The notes under the pieces are model-generated. The model had not been told where the DNA came from. It saw only the letters and a list, made by a program, of their open reading frames with translations, and did not search any database. Shown one piece after another: positions 12,070 to 23,935 of a DNA stretch of 64,000 nucleotides. Position numbers and translations under genes: made by a program. The DNA comes from Adiantum capillus-veneris. Its lineage: Eukaryota > Streptophyta > Polypodiopsida > Polypodiales > Pteridaceae. Where the stretch lies: assembly GCA_014529385.2 (NCBI GenBank), contig CM043962.1, forward strand, positions 85,243,680 to 85,307,679, in the 5' to 3' direction. How positions within the stretch are numbered: the first letter of the stretch is position 1; each line of letters opens with the position of its first letter.

Positions 12070-12459
12070 GAACAAATTCCTCAACATCTCATGCATGTGC
12101 ATCTACCATAGTACTGGACCCCAAAGAATCCGGTGGCTCTTCAGAGTCTAGGGGCTCTTTTTCTAGTAGCACTTCAAAGGGGTTGTGGAGAGGGATGGCA
12201 GAGGTCGCTCCTTTTAGTGGGGTGGGGGGGAAGAGGCACCTTTCCCTTTCAAGTTGCCAACAGCTTCCAGTGACATGGATTCTCTTGCCACTACCTTCAC
12301 CCTCTTGACCCTTTTCAGACCTGGAACTTGCACGGCCAACGTAGTTGTAACTGTTAGAAGTTTAGGTGTAGCAGAAGGAAAGACATAAATATTTTCATTG
12401 CTTATACCCTCAGTGATTTGCGGTGTGATACTCTGCTTCTCCACCGACTTCTCCTCCAT
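12070..12459 (-). pseudogene. LINE ORF1 C-terminal remnant
   Basis: The minus-strand frame starting near 12459 (KSVEKQSITPQITEGISNEN, then VPGLKRVKRVKVVARESM) is basic and lies just upstream of the ORF2 start. It recurs at 60946-60600. By position it is the end of the gag-like ORF1 of this LINE family. I recognise no fold in this part. Confidence 0.6.
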
Positions 12460-12460
12460 T

Positions 12461-15250
12461 TTTTAAAGAATAGATCGGGGTCTCCGTATGCTTGATTGGT
12501 TTGCATTAGTGTAGCATTATTTTGCAGCCTAATAGGACACTCGGCTACACGATGTGGACCCCCACACTCATAGCATTGAAGAGGTGGTCTCTTGGCAGTG
12601 AATTGATATTTTGGCCTCTTGCAGCAAGAGCAGCTACTTGATAGACATGTTTGACTTGTCCCCAATAGTCCTCCATGTAGTATTGTGGACTTTCTTTAAG
12701 CGCATCAATCCCATAGTCAATATTAGGATCTATATCTTCCTCACAGCCTTCCAAACAAGCAATAGATGACTCACAACCCACTTGATACATAGAAGTGATT
12801 CTCGGATGTGGTGGTTGCGGTCCTAGCCCTGGAGGTGGTAAGGGTGTTTTTTGAACAACATTTTGGGCCCTAAGGACCATGTGTTGTGATGTTTGCTCAA
12901 GATGTGGGGCTGGCATCAATGCAGTCACTCGAGGTGTGTCTGTCTATGCTAAGGTTGGTCTATTGGCCATCGCGCACTTAAATACTATGCAATATTTATC
13001 TTGATGACCATACCTCCCACAGATATTACGATTCCCTTTAAATTTTACTCTAAAAGTAGGGCATTCACTGGTACTATGCGGACCATAGCATATTGAGCAC
13101 CATTGTTGCTCCGTTCTTGGATACATATGATTGTTATGTGGAGTACAATTGTCTCAAAGACTCTCTTGAATGGACTTGGTGAGATCTTCTAAAGTCATCT
13201 CAGATATCTTTGGCTCTTTAGCAATAGGCTTTATGGTCATTGGTTGGGGCCCGGATGCTTGCGAGCTAGTAGATTTAGGCTCGACAGACTCTCTTTCCCC
13301 TTGAATCATTAAATTATCCTCCAATTGCAATTGGATTGCATTGGTGGTGACTGCTTCCCAAGTGGTGATACCTCTAATGAGTAGGCCATTGTAGATATCC
13401 TCATGTCGTAATCTCCTAATGATTCTATCAAGAAATTGGTTATTATTGAAGCGCTCATTTGGATTACAACAAGAATTAAAACGACTAATAAAGTCTCTCA
13501 CGGACTCTCCTTCCTCTTGTTGGGCTTTTTGGAACTGAGATGCTACACCCCAAAGCACTCCCTCTCGTATGAATTCTTTCAAGAACAGTCTCTTAAGAGT
13601 AGGGTAAATCGTTTTTTCTTCCACCCTTAGGGTTCTATACCAATCCCCAACCTTTCCACTTAAGGTTAGGCTTAAAGCATTACTGTTATGCAGGTCATTG
13701 TGTTATCCTAGGGAATCACATATTTGCTCAAACACTTTGATATGCTTTCTCACATTCCCATCTCCATTAAATTTTTGTGTGAGCTTGGCTATTTGTACTG
13801 CCTTACTTCTAGGCTCTCTATTAGGCGTGTTACACATATTCTCAACAATAGATTGACCGATAGCTTGAGCAAATGTTGCCAAGTCACCTACGTGAGCAGG
13901 CACCGTGGGTGAAGGCGCTCCAAAGACTACATATGGAGTAGGTATTGGCATTGGTCTTGGCGCATAGGGAGCCCTTGGGTTCCAAGTTTGGTACAGTGTT
14001 GTGCCATGTGGCGGTCCAAAGTTCATATGTGTGGCCCTTGGCATAGCAGACGTCGGATGTGACATGCTAATGCTAGCCAGTATGGTCCCATTGAAATAAG
14101 AGCTTGGGTGTTGTGGTTGTGGAGCATAGGTTGTTGAAACAATGGGAGGGGTAGAAGCTACATGAGGACCCATAGGTGTATACAATTGGTACACAATTGT
14201 AGGTACTGTTGCAGGCATTGAGCTACCATGTAGCGGTGCTTTACTAACAAATGAGGTCCATGGCATGTTTCTTGGCATGCCCATCATTGGGATAGGCATG
14301 GTAGCTGTGGTGTCATCAAGGGAAAGATGAGCTAGACTTGGAAAGGTAAAGCTATCACTTGTGGGCTCAGATTGCACGGAGACCCTTGGAAAAACAACAT
14401 ATGGAGGATCCATCGACTTACCGAGGGAGTCTCCATTTGCAATAAGGTTGGTTGTTTAGCCTTCCCTCTATCCAAGAATATCATGAGACCCGTTGACGAC
14501 ATGTGGATCCCCTTGTTCTGTCTCTCTAGCTCAATAATCCTATGGATGACCTCACAAACTCTTTGTTGTTGATCCTCTATACTAGTAGCACCTGTTGTGG
14601 ATTGTAGGACATCTACCCAACCCATGTCATAGGTGTCACCTGTGTATAGGTCGGTTAGAGTTTTTGTTTTTAGTTTGTACTCCTAGTTCTCATTTAAAAA
14701 CACTCCATCTAGGATTGAGGTGCTAGGGGTGTCCTTTGAACTAGAAGCGATATAGCTCTCTATGGGTTGACCCTTAGTGGTCGCTAATTCAGGAACACTC
14801 GATTGCTCGCCTGTCATGGATGTTGACATAGGGGCTTTCTCTTTTAACTCTCTCCCTTTCTCTACCTTACGTAAGCTCTCGATTTCCTTTTCCCTAGTGC
14901 AATGATATAACGCTCAACCTCTTGCACTTTGGCAAGGCTTCTACCATCAGGTAATATAACCTCGGAGGGAAATAACTCTGAAGAGTCAGGGGGGGTGCAG
15001 TAAATGGAGTATTCAGGTGCACACTCTCCAAGAGCATGGGATCTACATTGGTCATGAATGGAGAATTTACTTCCCCACCCCCCTCATTTACATCGTTAGC
15101 TCCATGTTCGGAGCGAGCCCTCGGAATCCTAAAAGTAGTCTTTTTCTAGGTGGGGAGAGGGGTAAGTCCAAAGGGTGAGTGTGAAGGGGTTGGTGGAGGA
15201 CTTGAGGAACTTGTCCCACATGCCCTGCCTTCACTTGAGATCCTAGTCTT
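12461..15250 (-). pseudogene. Decayed LTR-retrotransposon gag with several zinc knuckles
   Basis: Minus-strand frames in order. A low-complexity N-terminal region (15245-14650, frames broken) is rich in Ser, Pro and charged residues. A middle region (14413-13703) is rich in Pro, Met and Thr and ends AKLTQKFNGDGNVRKHIKVF. A retrotransposon gag core (13624-13154) contains FQKAQQEEGESVRDFISRFN and DRIIRRLRHEDIYNGLL. Then come CCHC-type knuckles: CSICYGPHSTSEC (about 13095), ICGRYGHQDKYC with its first Cys lost, and CYECGGPHRVAEC (about 12570). Gag packages element RNA into particles. No protease or pol follows, because the LINE begins at 12460. It is neither family A nor family B. Confidence 0.72.
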
Positions 15251-15801
15251 TATATATAAGGTAGTGTGAGTAGTGTATCACAAGACTGAGGACTGAGGCC
15301 TGGGCCTGGGCTCGGGCTCGGGGGAATGATCCCGATCCCTTCCTTTTAGGATAAGGTTCTTTAAATTTAATTTTTGAAATTCTTTTTGGTCTCAATATTC
15401 TTGATTGTTTTTTGAAATTTTTATTATTTTTTTTCAAAAAACATTTTTCTTGAGGATAATGTGGCCGTGTGGACGTCGACCTCCCACACCACACAACAGC
15501 TCTTGGGAGCTCTGTCTAACCTCCTTGCAGCTAATTAACAACTAATTATTTGTGTGACATAGAATTGCACACTCACACATAGTCAACTCTGCTGCACTGT
15601 CTACTCTACTTCTCACTGTCTACACTCACTAAGAGCTCTACTAACACTTGCACAATACAAATATTGCAAAACTAACAAAAACCAGTACAATGCAGCACTA
15701 ATAGAGCTTACAATAACTAACAAAATCTGATAAAAACCTGCTAATCTGTCCTTTACAGTCACTTAATAGTTCTCACAAAACTCAGCAAAAAACAGAAAAC
15801 A
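15251..15801. other. Non-coding region upstream of the decayed gag
   Basis: It contains a short GC-rich imperfect repeat (cctgggctcgggctcggggg, about 15303-15325), an oligo-T/A stretch around 15365-15445 and an AT-rich tail up to the A1 LTR. It may be the untranslated leader of the gag element at 12461-15250. No gene is visible. Confidence 0.45.
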
Positions 15802-16180
15802 TGTCATAATAATCAATATCTAATTCTCCTAAATGATTTTCTCATATTAAACTGATCATTTAATGTGGGGAAGTGCCAGGGGAGAAAAAGCTAGAATATT
15901 GGTTAAGCTAGCAGACCGACCGCAGTAGGGATCCAAAGGAGGAAAAATAGGGATCCAAAGGGGGGGGCCATCTGCAAAAGAGCAATGTGCAAAAATGGGC
16001 TAAAAAGACCCTAAGGTTCAGCCCATTAAGACTTCCAAAATGCTAAGGTTCCAAAATTCAAAGGTTGTGTCCAAAGGTCAAACCTAGGGGAAATTGGATG
16101 CTTTGTGTGTGACTAAAAAGTCTTTGCATATCCCTACATGGGAGGGGGCGAGCCTTGAGAGTAGGGGATGAGAGAGAAAG

Positions 16181-16245
<65 letters not shown>

Positions 16246-17420
16246 CTCCCTTTACACAAAGGGAATGAGGGACACATGTCAGCTCCCTAGGCCAGATGCC
16301 CACAAGGTGTGCCCAGTTTCTATTGGATGACCCTTGAAGTGGACCAATGAGAATTAAGCTAGAGTAAATCTAGTTTAATTAATTTAAAAACATTTAATAA
16401 AAGAAACCAATGAGAATTAAGTCTCCTAGAAGACTATTGGGCAGTCTCACAAGGGGTCCAATGAGCATTCAGGAGCCCAATGGCTTGCCAGATTCCTATT
16501 GGCCAAGAGGCAAAGGGGTCCAACGAGAGTTTAGTTTAATTATTTAATTACCTAAAGCTCTCACAAAAGGGGAAAGGGGGACACATGTCAGAAGGCTATC
16601 ACTTATGCTGCTTAATAGTCATTGGCTTGACTTGGGGAGAGCCAATGAGGGCTCAGCAAGAGCAAATAGCAAGAGGGCTCGCCCAAGAGAGAGAGGGGGC
16701 TGATTTTTTCAAGGCATTATCACACACACACTCACACAATCTCATGTGTGAAGAAAGAGAAGACTATCTCTTCCCAAGCTTTAATGGAGAGCTCATCACC
16801 TACTCCAAGCTTGTGAGATAGAAGCCTACATCAACACACTCTTGGCATGTGGATGCAAATCCAACCAAGAGCCAAGCTTCAATGCATGCTCATCTCCTCT
16901 ACCAAGCTAATTACTAAGCTAAGCTATGCTAATATGAGTGATTATGTGAGGAGATGTACATCTTTCTCGTAAGATACTCCTTCTTCCTCTCAATCTACTC
17001 TCATACCCTGCTAGCTCTCACCATCTTCGAAGGTGTGTGAGGTCTTGGGTCTGAGAATGGGGATAATTAAAGTTGTGTTTGTTAAGTGTTTTGCTTAGTG
17101 CATGAAGCTTTCATCTTCATTCCACTAGCTAGTCTTGAAGGAACACAAAGAATTGCATTGTACAATGTCTCTCTTGATGGGAGAAACCATAATACAAAGC
17201 CTTTTGGAGGGGGGACCGGTTCCATGAAAATCCGGTCCTCAACTGTTGTCAATAGCTTAATTTCTCTCTCTTTTGAAAGTATTGTTGATGCTATCTAACT
17301 AGGTGTTATGCTTTTTGTTGCTCTCTCCACCCAAGCATTAGGAATCTATTCTAATGAAATGCCCACTATGTTCATGCTCATTTCTGCTACACACAAGTTA
17401 TTAGGCCATTAAATGTTACA
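15802..17420 (+). mobile_element. 5' LTR of family A chromovirus copy A1
   Basis: It begins TGTCATAATAATC and ends AAATGTTACA, followed by a primer-binding site. Its length is 1619 bp. It contains a (CA)n of about 62 bp at 16182-16243 that is much shorter in the other family A LTRs. It matches the LTRs at 46-1079, 24211-25802, 30350-31291 and 35736-37336 closely. ORFs inside it are not conserved proteins. The 5 bases before it (AAACA) do not match the bases after the A3 LTR (GAGGC), so A1 and A3 are not the ends of one insertion. Confidence 0.92.
16182..16243. repeat. (CA)n microsatellite inside the A1 LTR
   Basis: About 31 CA repeats. The equivalent sites in A2 (about 25404-25423) and A3 (about 36117-36131) hold far fewer. 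Confidence 0.95.
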
Positions 17421-17421
17421 T

Positions 17422-17433
17422 TGGTATTAGAGC
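17422..17433 (+). promoter_or_regulatory. Primer-binding site of A1 (initiator-Met tRNA type)
   Basis: TGGTATTAGAGC lies one base after the LTR. It differs at one position from the TGGTATCAGAGC seen in copies A0 and B. Confidence 0.85.
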
Positions 17434-17837
17434 ACAAGGTTTCTCTTTTCTTGCTCAAGAAGGGAGGTCCTCAAGCTAGCTATAAATGGTGGGTATTATT
17501 AATTGCCTGTGAGTAAGTAGAATAGGGATTTTTCAGCCTTGCAGTGCGCCTGCCTTCGTGCAGTTAATAGGGCATCACCGTCGAGAGCTATGGTCTTAAT
17601 AGTGGAGTCCTATGAGGCTTGCCTACGGCTTAACCACTATTGAGCTATTAGAAGCTTGACAGGAGCCGGTGCTGTTTTGGTGTCGAAAGACCCTCTCTTC
17701 TATTCCTTGCAATTAATGGTATTCGAGCCGCGGGTACAATAGCTTGAGTGCTTTTTCTAAAGGGGTAAAGAGGAGTAGCAACTAGGGCTTGAAGTACCAA
17801 AGTACACCTAAAAAGTTTACACCTAAAAATTGTTAGA

Positions 17838-18878
17838 ATGGCTGAAAATAGTAAAGAGAGTGAAATTAATGTTGATAACTTTGATTTTGCTCATGATCAA
17901 GCTACTAATGATGCTTCAATGCTTGTTAACTATCTTGTTTCTAGGCTTCAACAAGCCATGGGCAATCCATCTCTCCAAAGTGAAGTGCAACGGCAACTCC
18001 GTGCTCACGGGATTCTCCAAGCTTATCACCATGACGAGAGAACACCTAGGAAGCCTCCTTGTGAGACTACCAAAAGAGGTCTCTCTCCGATTCGGGAAGA
18101 AGAAAAGAATCCATATGAAGGGCTCGAGAATTTACTTCTTGATGATGCATCTCCTTCCCAAAGGAGAACTCAAGAGCCTCCACCCAAGGAACGAGAAAGA
18201 AGCGAGTCTCCCGCTACCTCGACGGAGATGGCTCCACGAAGATGGCGGGCTAAATGCTCTCCATCACCACCAAAGCGGAGAAGACCATCATACTCTTCTC
18301 CACGCCATAATTCAAAGAGGGATGATAAAAAGCAAGAGAAGAAAAAGGTGAGAAAGAGGACACCCTCTTCTCCATCTTCTTCATCCTCTTCCTCTTATGA
18401 AAGCTATGGTGAAGATGGCAAAGATCAAGACAAGAAAAAGGCGAGAAAGAGGTCACCCTCTTCTCCACCTTCTTCAAATTCTTCACCTTCTGAAGAAAGT
18501 GATGGTGCAACCTTTGAACCATCAAAAAGAAGAGGCCATAGGAAATCCTATGCCGCATGGAAGAGGTCGTCCAAGCTGAAGAAATTCAAAGAGGAAGGGA
18601 AGAGCATCTCTTTCCTTACTTATGATGGCACCTTTGGTGCTACGGACAAAGTCTTGGCCTTTATCCAGCAATTCGATGCGGCGTTTGGAGATGAGGGCTT
18701 CACGGAGTCCTCTAAGCTACGCCATGTAGCTATGCACTTTCAAAAGTCCGCCAGACAATGGTGGTCTAGCCTACGAGCCAACGGTGAAGCTCCACGAACA
18801 TGGAAAGCTTTAAGAGCTTCCATTATGAAGCAGTTTTTGGCCAACGATGCCAAAGACAAGGTACTCACCGAATGGTGA
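17838..18878 (+). pseudogene. Family A gag, N-terminal to capsid, ended by a nonsense codon
   Basis: The start is the ATG at 17838 (MAENSKESEINVDNFDF), the first in-frame ATG after the primer-binding site and leader. It runs 346 codons. Residues about 125-245 are unusually rich in Ser, Arg and Lys: SPSPPKRRRPSYSSP, then two similar blocks KKKVRKRTPSSPSSS and KKKARKRSPSSPPSS. These resemble RS domains and nuclear localisation signals. The capsid-like core starts near residue 255 (SFLTYDGTFGATDKVL, SARQWWSSLRANGEA). The TGA at 18876-18878 replaces the CGA codon found in copy A2, a C-to-T change at a CpG. Coding continues in the same frame to 20669. Confidence 0.88.
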
Positions 18879-21429
18879 AGCTTAAAGCTCTCTCCCAATG
18901 AATCCATCCACAAATATGTAGACAAGTTTTGGGACCTACAACTCAAAGCCACTGTCTTCAAAAAGTTGGATTTTGGAGAGCAAAAGAAACAATTTTGTGC
19001 GGGCTTAACCGAAGAAATTGCGGAGTATGTCAACTCCCAAAGGCCACGTACCATATCGGCGGTAATACACCATACTATGGTGGCCTCTCGAATCAATTTC
19101 CAAATGGGGGCTAAAAGAAATAATAAGCCCCCGGAAAACAAGGGTTCCAATGAGCCTAAGGGGGAGGACAATGTCCAAAAGTCTCCTAAGGGCAACTCCA
19201 ACAAAGCTAAAGAGAAGGGAGTTTACAAAGGTAAGAATAAACTCTCTCCTGAAGAGCTTGAGTGTTATCGTAAGGATAACCGGTGTTTCAAGTGCGGCGA
19301 ACAAGGGCATGCGTACAACGCTTGCCCCCAAAAGAACAACCCCCAAGATCCTCCTAGAACTTCCTTGGTTGAAATCCAAGAGGAGGAGACTCACCAAACT
19401 CACCACAACGGATCTCCTCTATGCCATGCTTGGGGAAAGGTAAGTAAACATGATGCTTTTATTCTCTTTGACCCTGGTTCTACTCACAATTTTATATCTA
19501 TGGAGTTAGCCACCAAGCTAGGCATACAATCCTACGAGATGGGAGATGTCCTACCCGCAGATAGTGCCTTCAAGGGGCAAGAAGCTTCAGTCACTCCCTT
19601 AATTGGGAAATTGAGGCTTCATGTCCAAGGTTATGTGGACAAAGAGGACTTCTTTATCTCTCCTCTCAAGCATGAGGATGTAATCCTAGGGGCACCATGG
19701 TTTGATCGCCTGGCTACCGATGTTAAATTTCCTGAAAGGAGAATCTCCTTTAAGTTCAGGGAAAAAGACATGTATATAGATCCTAAGGAAATGGGTAACA
19801 CTATCCCCATTGTACATACACCAGCTTTCAACAAGACAATAAAGAGCTCTATTTCCGTGTACATGATTTTTGTTAAAGATTCTCAAAATGAACCTAATGC
19901 TTTAACAAAAGAAAATAAAAGCAACCAAAAGAAATTAGAGTTATCCAATTTTCTCAAGGGGTTTCAAGATGTTTTTATAGACGACATCCCTTGTGAGCTA
20001 CCTCCTAAACGAGGTAATGATGACCATGCAATTGAACTTCTTCCAGGAAGTTCACCGCCTAACAAACCTCCTTATAGAGTTTCTCAAGCTCAACAAGAGG
20101 AGATTATGCGGCAAGTGCATGAGTTAGTTGAGAAGGGTATGGTTAGGCCAAGCTCATCTCCATTTTGCTCACCTGTTCTATTAGTGCAAAAGAAAGACGA
20201 CACATATCATATGTGTGTCGACTATAGAGCACTAAATAGGATCACTATCAAGAATAGGTTTCCCGTTCCACGGGTAGAAGACCTATTTGATAAGCTACAA
20301 GGATCGACCTACTTCATTAGGATTGACCTAAAACGTGGCAATCATCAAATAAGGATAGTTGATCAAGACATTGTAAAGATCGCATTTCGCACCACATTTG
20401 GTCTTTACAAATACATTGTCATGCCTTTTGGCTTGACCAATGCACCAGCCACATTCAACCGCTTGATGGAGAAGCTGTTCAGGCCTCATCGAACCTTCAC
20501 TGGAGTGTTCTTTGATGATATTATCATCTACTCTAATTCATTGGAGGAACACAAGCAACACCTCCAGGTAATATTTCAAGTTTTAAGAGAGAATAAACTT
20601 TATGTTAATCGAAAGAAAAGTGAATTTTTCTTGCAAGAGATTCAGTATTTAGGTCACATTATCTCTTAAGATGGCATCCAAATGGGTCCATCAAAGTTAG
20701 AGGTAATAAAAGGATGGCCTAAACCAAGGAATCTTCATGAACTAAGAAGCTTTATAGGTATGTGTGCATACTATAGACGCTTCATAGAAAAGTTCTCACA
20801 AATTGCGGGACCATTACATGACCTAACAAAGAAAAGCGTTAGGTATACATGGTCTGATAAGGAGAACAATGCTTTCGAAAAGCTTAAAGAAAAGCTTATC
20901 TCTCAACCTGTGCTTACACTACTGGATCTCTCAAAACCATTTGAGGTCCAATGTGATGCTTGTGGTGATTGCCTTGGAGCTGTTTTTCTCCAAGAAGGGC
21001 ATGCCATAGGCTATGAGAGTCGAAGGCTCGACCCTGTTGAGCAAGCTCTAGGCATATATGAAAAGGAACTCCTTGCAGTTCTACATGCCTCAGACTCATG
21101 GAAGCACTATTTATTGGGGACTCCTTTCATTCTGCGAATGGATCACCAAAGTCTTAAGTACTTCATGACGCAGACGAAGCTCTCCGACAAACAAATGAGG
21201 TGGGCAAATTTCCTTTCGCAATTTCATTTTCATATTGCTCACATTGCTGGCAAGCATAATCAAGTCGCTGATGCACTCTCAAGACGGCCGAGAGTGAATG
21301 CGGTTTCCATAGCAACTCACAATGATCTATCTTCAATGATAGATGAGCACGCTATTGATCCCGATTTTAGAGATGTGATTTCAGCCCTTGCATTAGGGAA
21401 GAAAGAAGAACCATTTACCTTACAAGATG
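18879..21429 (+). pseudogene. Family A gag-pol continuation: knuckle, protease, RT, RNase H (truncated)
   Basis: The same frame as 17838-18878 continues through a zinc knuckle CFKCGEQGHAYNAC, a protease motif LFDPGSTHNFIS, an RT with VFFDDIIIYS as the catalytic box and RNase H (FEVQCDACGDCLGAVFLQEG). A TAA at 20667-20669 replaces CAA. The RT palm reads LKRGNHQ where A2 has LKSGYHK. Homology with A2 stops at about 21429, after EPFTLQDG, so integrase, chromodomain and 3' LTR are absent. The following sequence is unrelated. The copy cannot move by itself. Confidence 0.9.
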
Positions 21430-21721
21430 GTCGGAGTTTCGAACTCTGAGCGAGACTTTCCGAGCAAGACCTAAAGCGAGCAAGAGTCAATAAAAATGAA
21501 GACCACAATCTAAACCACAAAAGGTATTGTTTAAAATTACTCTTAAAATTAGTATGTATGTGCGTCTTTTTCTCTCACATACTTTTTGACTCTATTTCTC
21601 TCTCTCTATATATATATATATTTTTTTATATTATTATTTATTTATTTTTTTGCTTATTGTGACATATGCAATGTTTTCTCTATCATTTCTTTCTCTATTT
21701 TTTCATGTTGTGGAGTAGAGT

Positions 21722-21766
<45 letters not shown>
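21722..21766. repeat. (TC)n microsatellite
   Basis: About 45 bp of pure TC. The Leu-Ser ORF translated from it is an artefact. Confidence 0.95.
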
Positions 21767-21770
<4 letters not shown>

Positions 21771-23031
21771 CTCAATCTCTCAATTAAATGCCTCTTGACT
21801 AATCTAGAAATTATGAGAACTATAGCCATGTCTTGGATGAACACGATATATGGGTGCGAAGAGCGCAAAAAAGGACCCTACAATATGGACACCAACCACT
21901 TCATGTTGTCATCGACAACTCCTATTTTTTTTCTTAGTTGCACTTAAGCTTCAAAAATGTGAGACTTCCAATTTCTGTGAAGCTTAAGCTTTTGTAGACC
22001 CTTGGGTAGGTGATTAAAATGGAGCCTTAGTTATGAGTAGGTCTTGCCCATCTTTTTTTTTATTTTGAGGGGCTAATTAAGAAGAATCTCCAAAGATGCG
22101 TATCGGGTAGATGGGTGAAAAGAAAGGAGGAGGTAGAGGCATGAGTCACGAGCAAAGCTTTTTTTTATGGTGCGGACAATGGTTGCGTATTGGGCTTCAC
22201 TTTGAATGGAACACTCTCTCTTCTCTCTCTCTCTCTCATAGATATTTTCCTCTCGTGCTCTATTTGTGAAGACTCTTGCAGAGCCAATGTGGGTGTGGCA
22301 GGAGGTAGTGCAGGGTATAGACGGAGATTCATCTAGGAGGATCTATCGTAGACTTGGAGGTCTACAGTGCAAGGGGAGGGGTTTCAGCGAGCTTTAATTG
22401 CAAAAATGTATAAGATCGATCTGGGAGATTGTTTATTTTGTTTTGTTGCCCTTGTGTGGCGATGGTGTAGTTGTATGTGTTGCTCTGTTGCGACAGTTGG
22501 AAGCCTTGGTGAAGACAGAAGTGAAGGGAAGGCAGGGTGACTGGTGTCAGGCATAGGGAGGGCTCTATAGCGAGGGTTGAAGGTGGAGTATATGTGCTCA
22601 AGGTAGGAAGGCCTAGAGCAAAGGGTTTAGCTCCAAAGCTTGAGAGTCAAGTCAGGATCTTAGGTAGAAGGCATGCATAGCAAGTGAAGGGGAAGGGGGG
22701 CAAACCAGGGACGAGGGGGGGCGTTCTGCAGATTTGTCTAGCGTTTGAACGACAAATTAATTCACAGTTTTGAATTCTCTCTCATTCCTCTGTAGGGGAG
22801 GTGCCAGGTCCAAGACAAGCAACAACAGAGCCTTGCGAGATGCATTTGTTTTCTCTATCTCATTTGTCTGCATGCTTCAAGAGTGGACCTTGGTAGGCGA
22901 AGGACATGAATCTTGCCTCAGAGGAGAGAAGCATATTTGCTGGGAGGGCGAGCATCGATTGTCGTCGCAAATAGAAAGAGACAGGAACAAACAAACAGAG
23001 AGAGAGGGAGACTATATGTTTTTTGTGTGTG

Positions 23032-23055
23032 TGCGTGCGTGTGTGTGTGTGAGGT

Positions 23056-23119
<64 letters not shown>
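23032..23119. repeat. Compound (GT)n-(GA)n microsatellite
   Basis: GT repeats up to about 23079 pass directly into GA repeats up to about 23119. Confidence 0.95.
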
Positions 23120-23120
<1 letters not shown>

Positions 23121-23327
23121 CGCACCTGCGATACCGAACACTTGTGCAAAGGCGAGGGGGAGGGAGATGATGGTGATAGGTGGGAAGCAAATAGGATAGA
23201 TTTCAACTCTTAAAACTTGAAGTTCAAACATTGGACTCCAAAGTATTATATTTTAGAGCTCCAAGCTTTTAAAAGTTTGAATTTCTTTTAATGCCAGGTC
23301 ACTTACTTGTCTTTTTTTCAAAGGAGA

Positions 23328-23397
23328 AAATAAAAACAAAACTCCCTCAAGCACCACGCGCCGGCGCGTGGTGCTAGAGAGAGTTTTGTTTTTATTT
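23328..23397. repeat. Near-perfect 70-bp palindrome
   Basis: Two 35-bp arms meet at 23362/23363 with no loop. The centre is CACGCGCCGGCGCGTG and the outer parts are the complementary AAATAAAAAC and GTTTTTATTT. By eye only two arm positions mismatch. It could extrude a cruciform or, if transcribed, fold as a hairpin. No ORF crosses it. Confidence 0.9.
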
Positions 23398-23488
23398 AGC
23401 TACATTTAAACCTTATTCCTCTCCCTTTTTTCAACTTGAAAGAAGAAGCTTTACTTTTGCGTACGCACGCACATGTGTGTGTGTGTGT

Positions 23489-23528
<40 letters not shown>

Positions 23529-23660
23529 GGAAAAGAGGCCAATTAAAAGCTGCGCCCCTTTACAAGGACGCGGGAGCCCCCAAAAGTAAGATTATTATTA
23601 CCTAATTGTAGGACACTGAGCGACGAGCATTGGGATGGTTACATGAGTTGGTCGAAGGAT

Positions 23661-23935
23661 CTAGTCCACACGATTTCTGCTCAATCCCTGTTGGCAGTAT
23701 TGGCACTTAATACCCCCCTGATATGGCTTGCTTCTCACGATCGATTTTGTTACACAAGAATTGTTTGATGTCGTTGTGTGTCGCTTGTGAATCTCCATCA
23801 ACACTAATGTTTTTATAGCTTGTGCGCTCAGCAATGAGCTATCGATTGCATTCTTCCAAGCGAAAATCGAATAAGCTTGCTTCCAGATAATCATACGCCT
23901 CCTTAGGTGGCCTTGTATCAGCCCCTTTATCCTAC
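23661..23935 (-). pseudogene. Possible LTR-element gag remnant (doubtful)
   Basis: The minus-strand frame contains AIKTLVLMEIHKRHTTTSN, then KSIVRSKPYQGGIKCQYCQQ. The CxxC after a basic linker is suggestive of the zinc-knuckle entry of a Copia-type gag. There is no complete knuckle and no pol nearby. It could be chance coding in low-complexity sequence. Confidence 0.25.

Larger units (their letters stand above)
7829..12460 (-). mobile_element. L1-like LINE, 5'-truncated, minus strand
   Basis: The order on the minus strand is: end of ORF1 (12459-12070), AP-endonuclease start (12059), reverse transcriptase (about 10330-9300), C-terminal zinc-binding region (about 8480-8280), 3' untranslated region, and an A-rich tail at about 7829-7838 (poly-T on the plus strand). 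Comparison with the second copy at 59795-61050 shows the homology ending at about 12460, so the 5' part of ORF1 is missing. Incomplete reverse transcription commonly causes such truncation. Frameshifts and a lost catalytic motif make it inactive. No convincing target duplication was found. Confidence 0.85.

Noticed and set aside
7820-12475. Target-site duplication around the L1-like LINE
   Set aside because: Only a weak AAAATG similarity at both ends, inseparable from A-rich sequence.
17086-17298. 70-codon ORF repeated in three family A LTRs (also 30942-31154 and 24348-24560)
   Set aside because: It varies freely with the LTR and shows no domain. A consequence of repeated LTR sequence rather than a gene.
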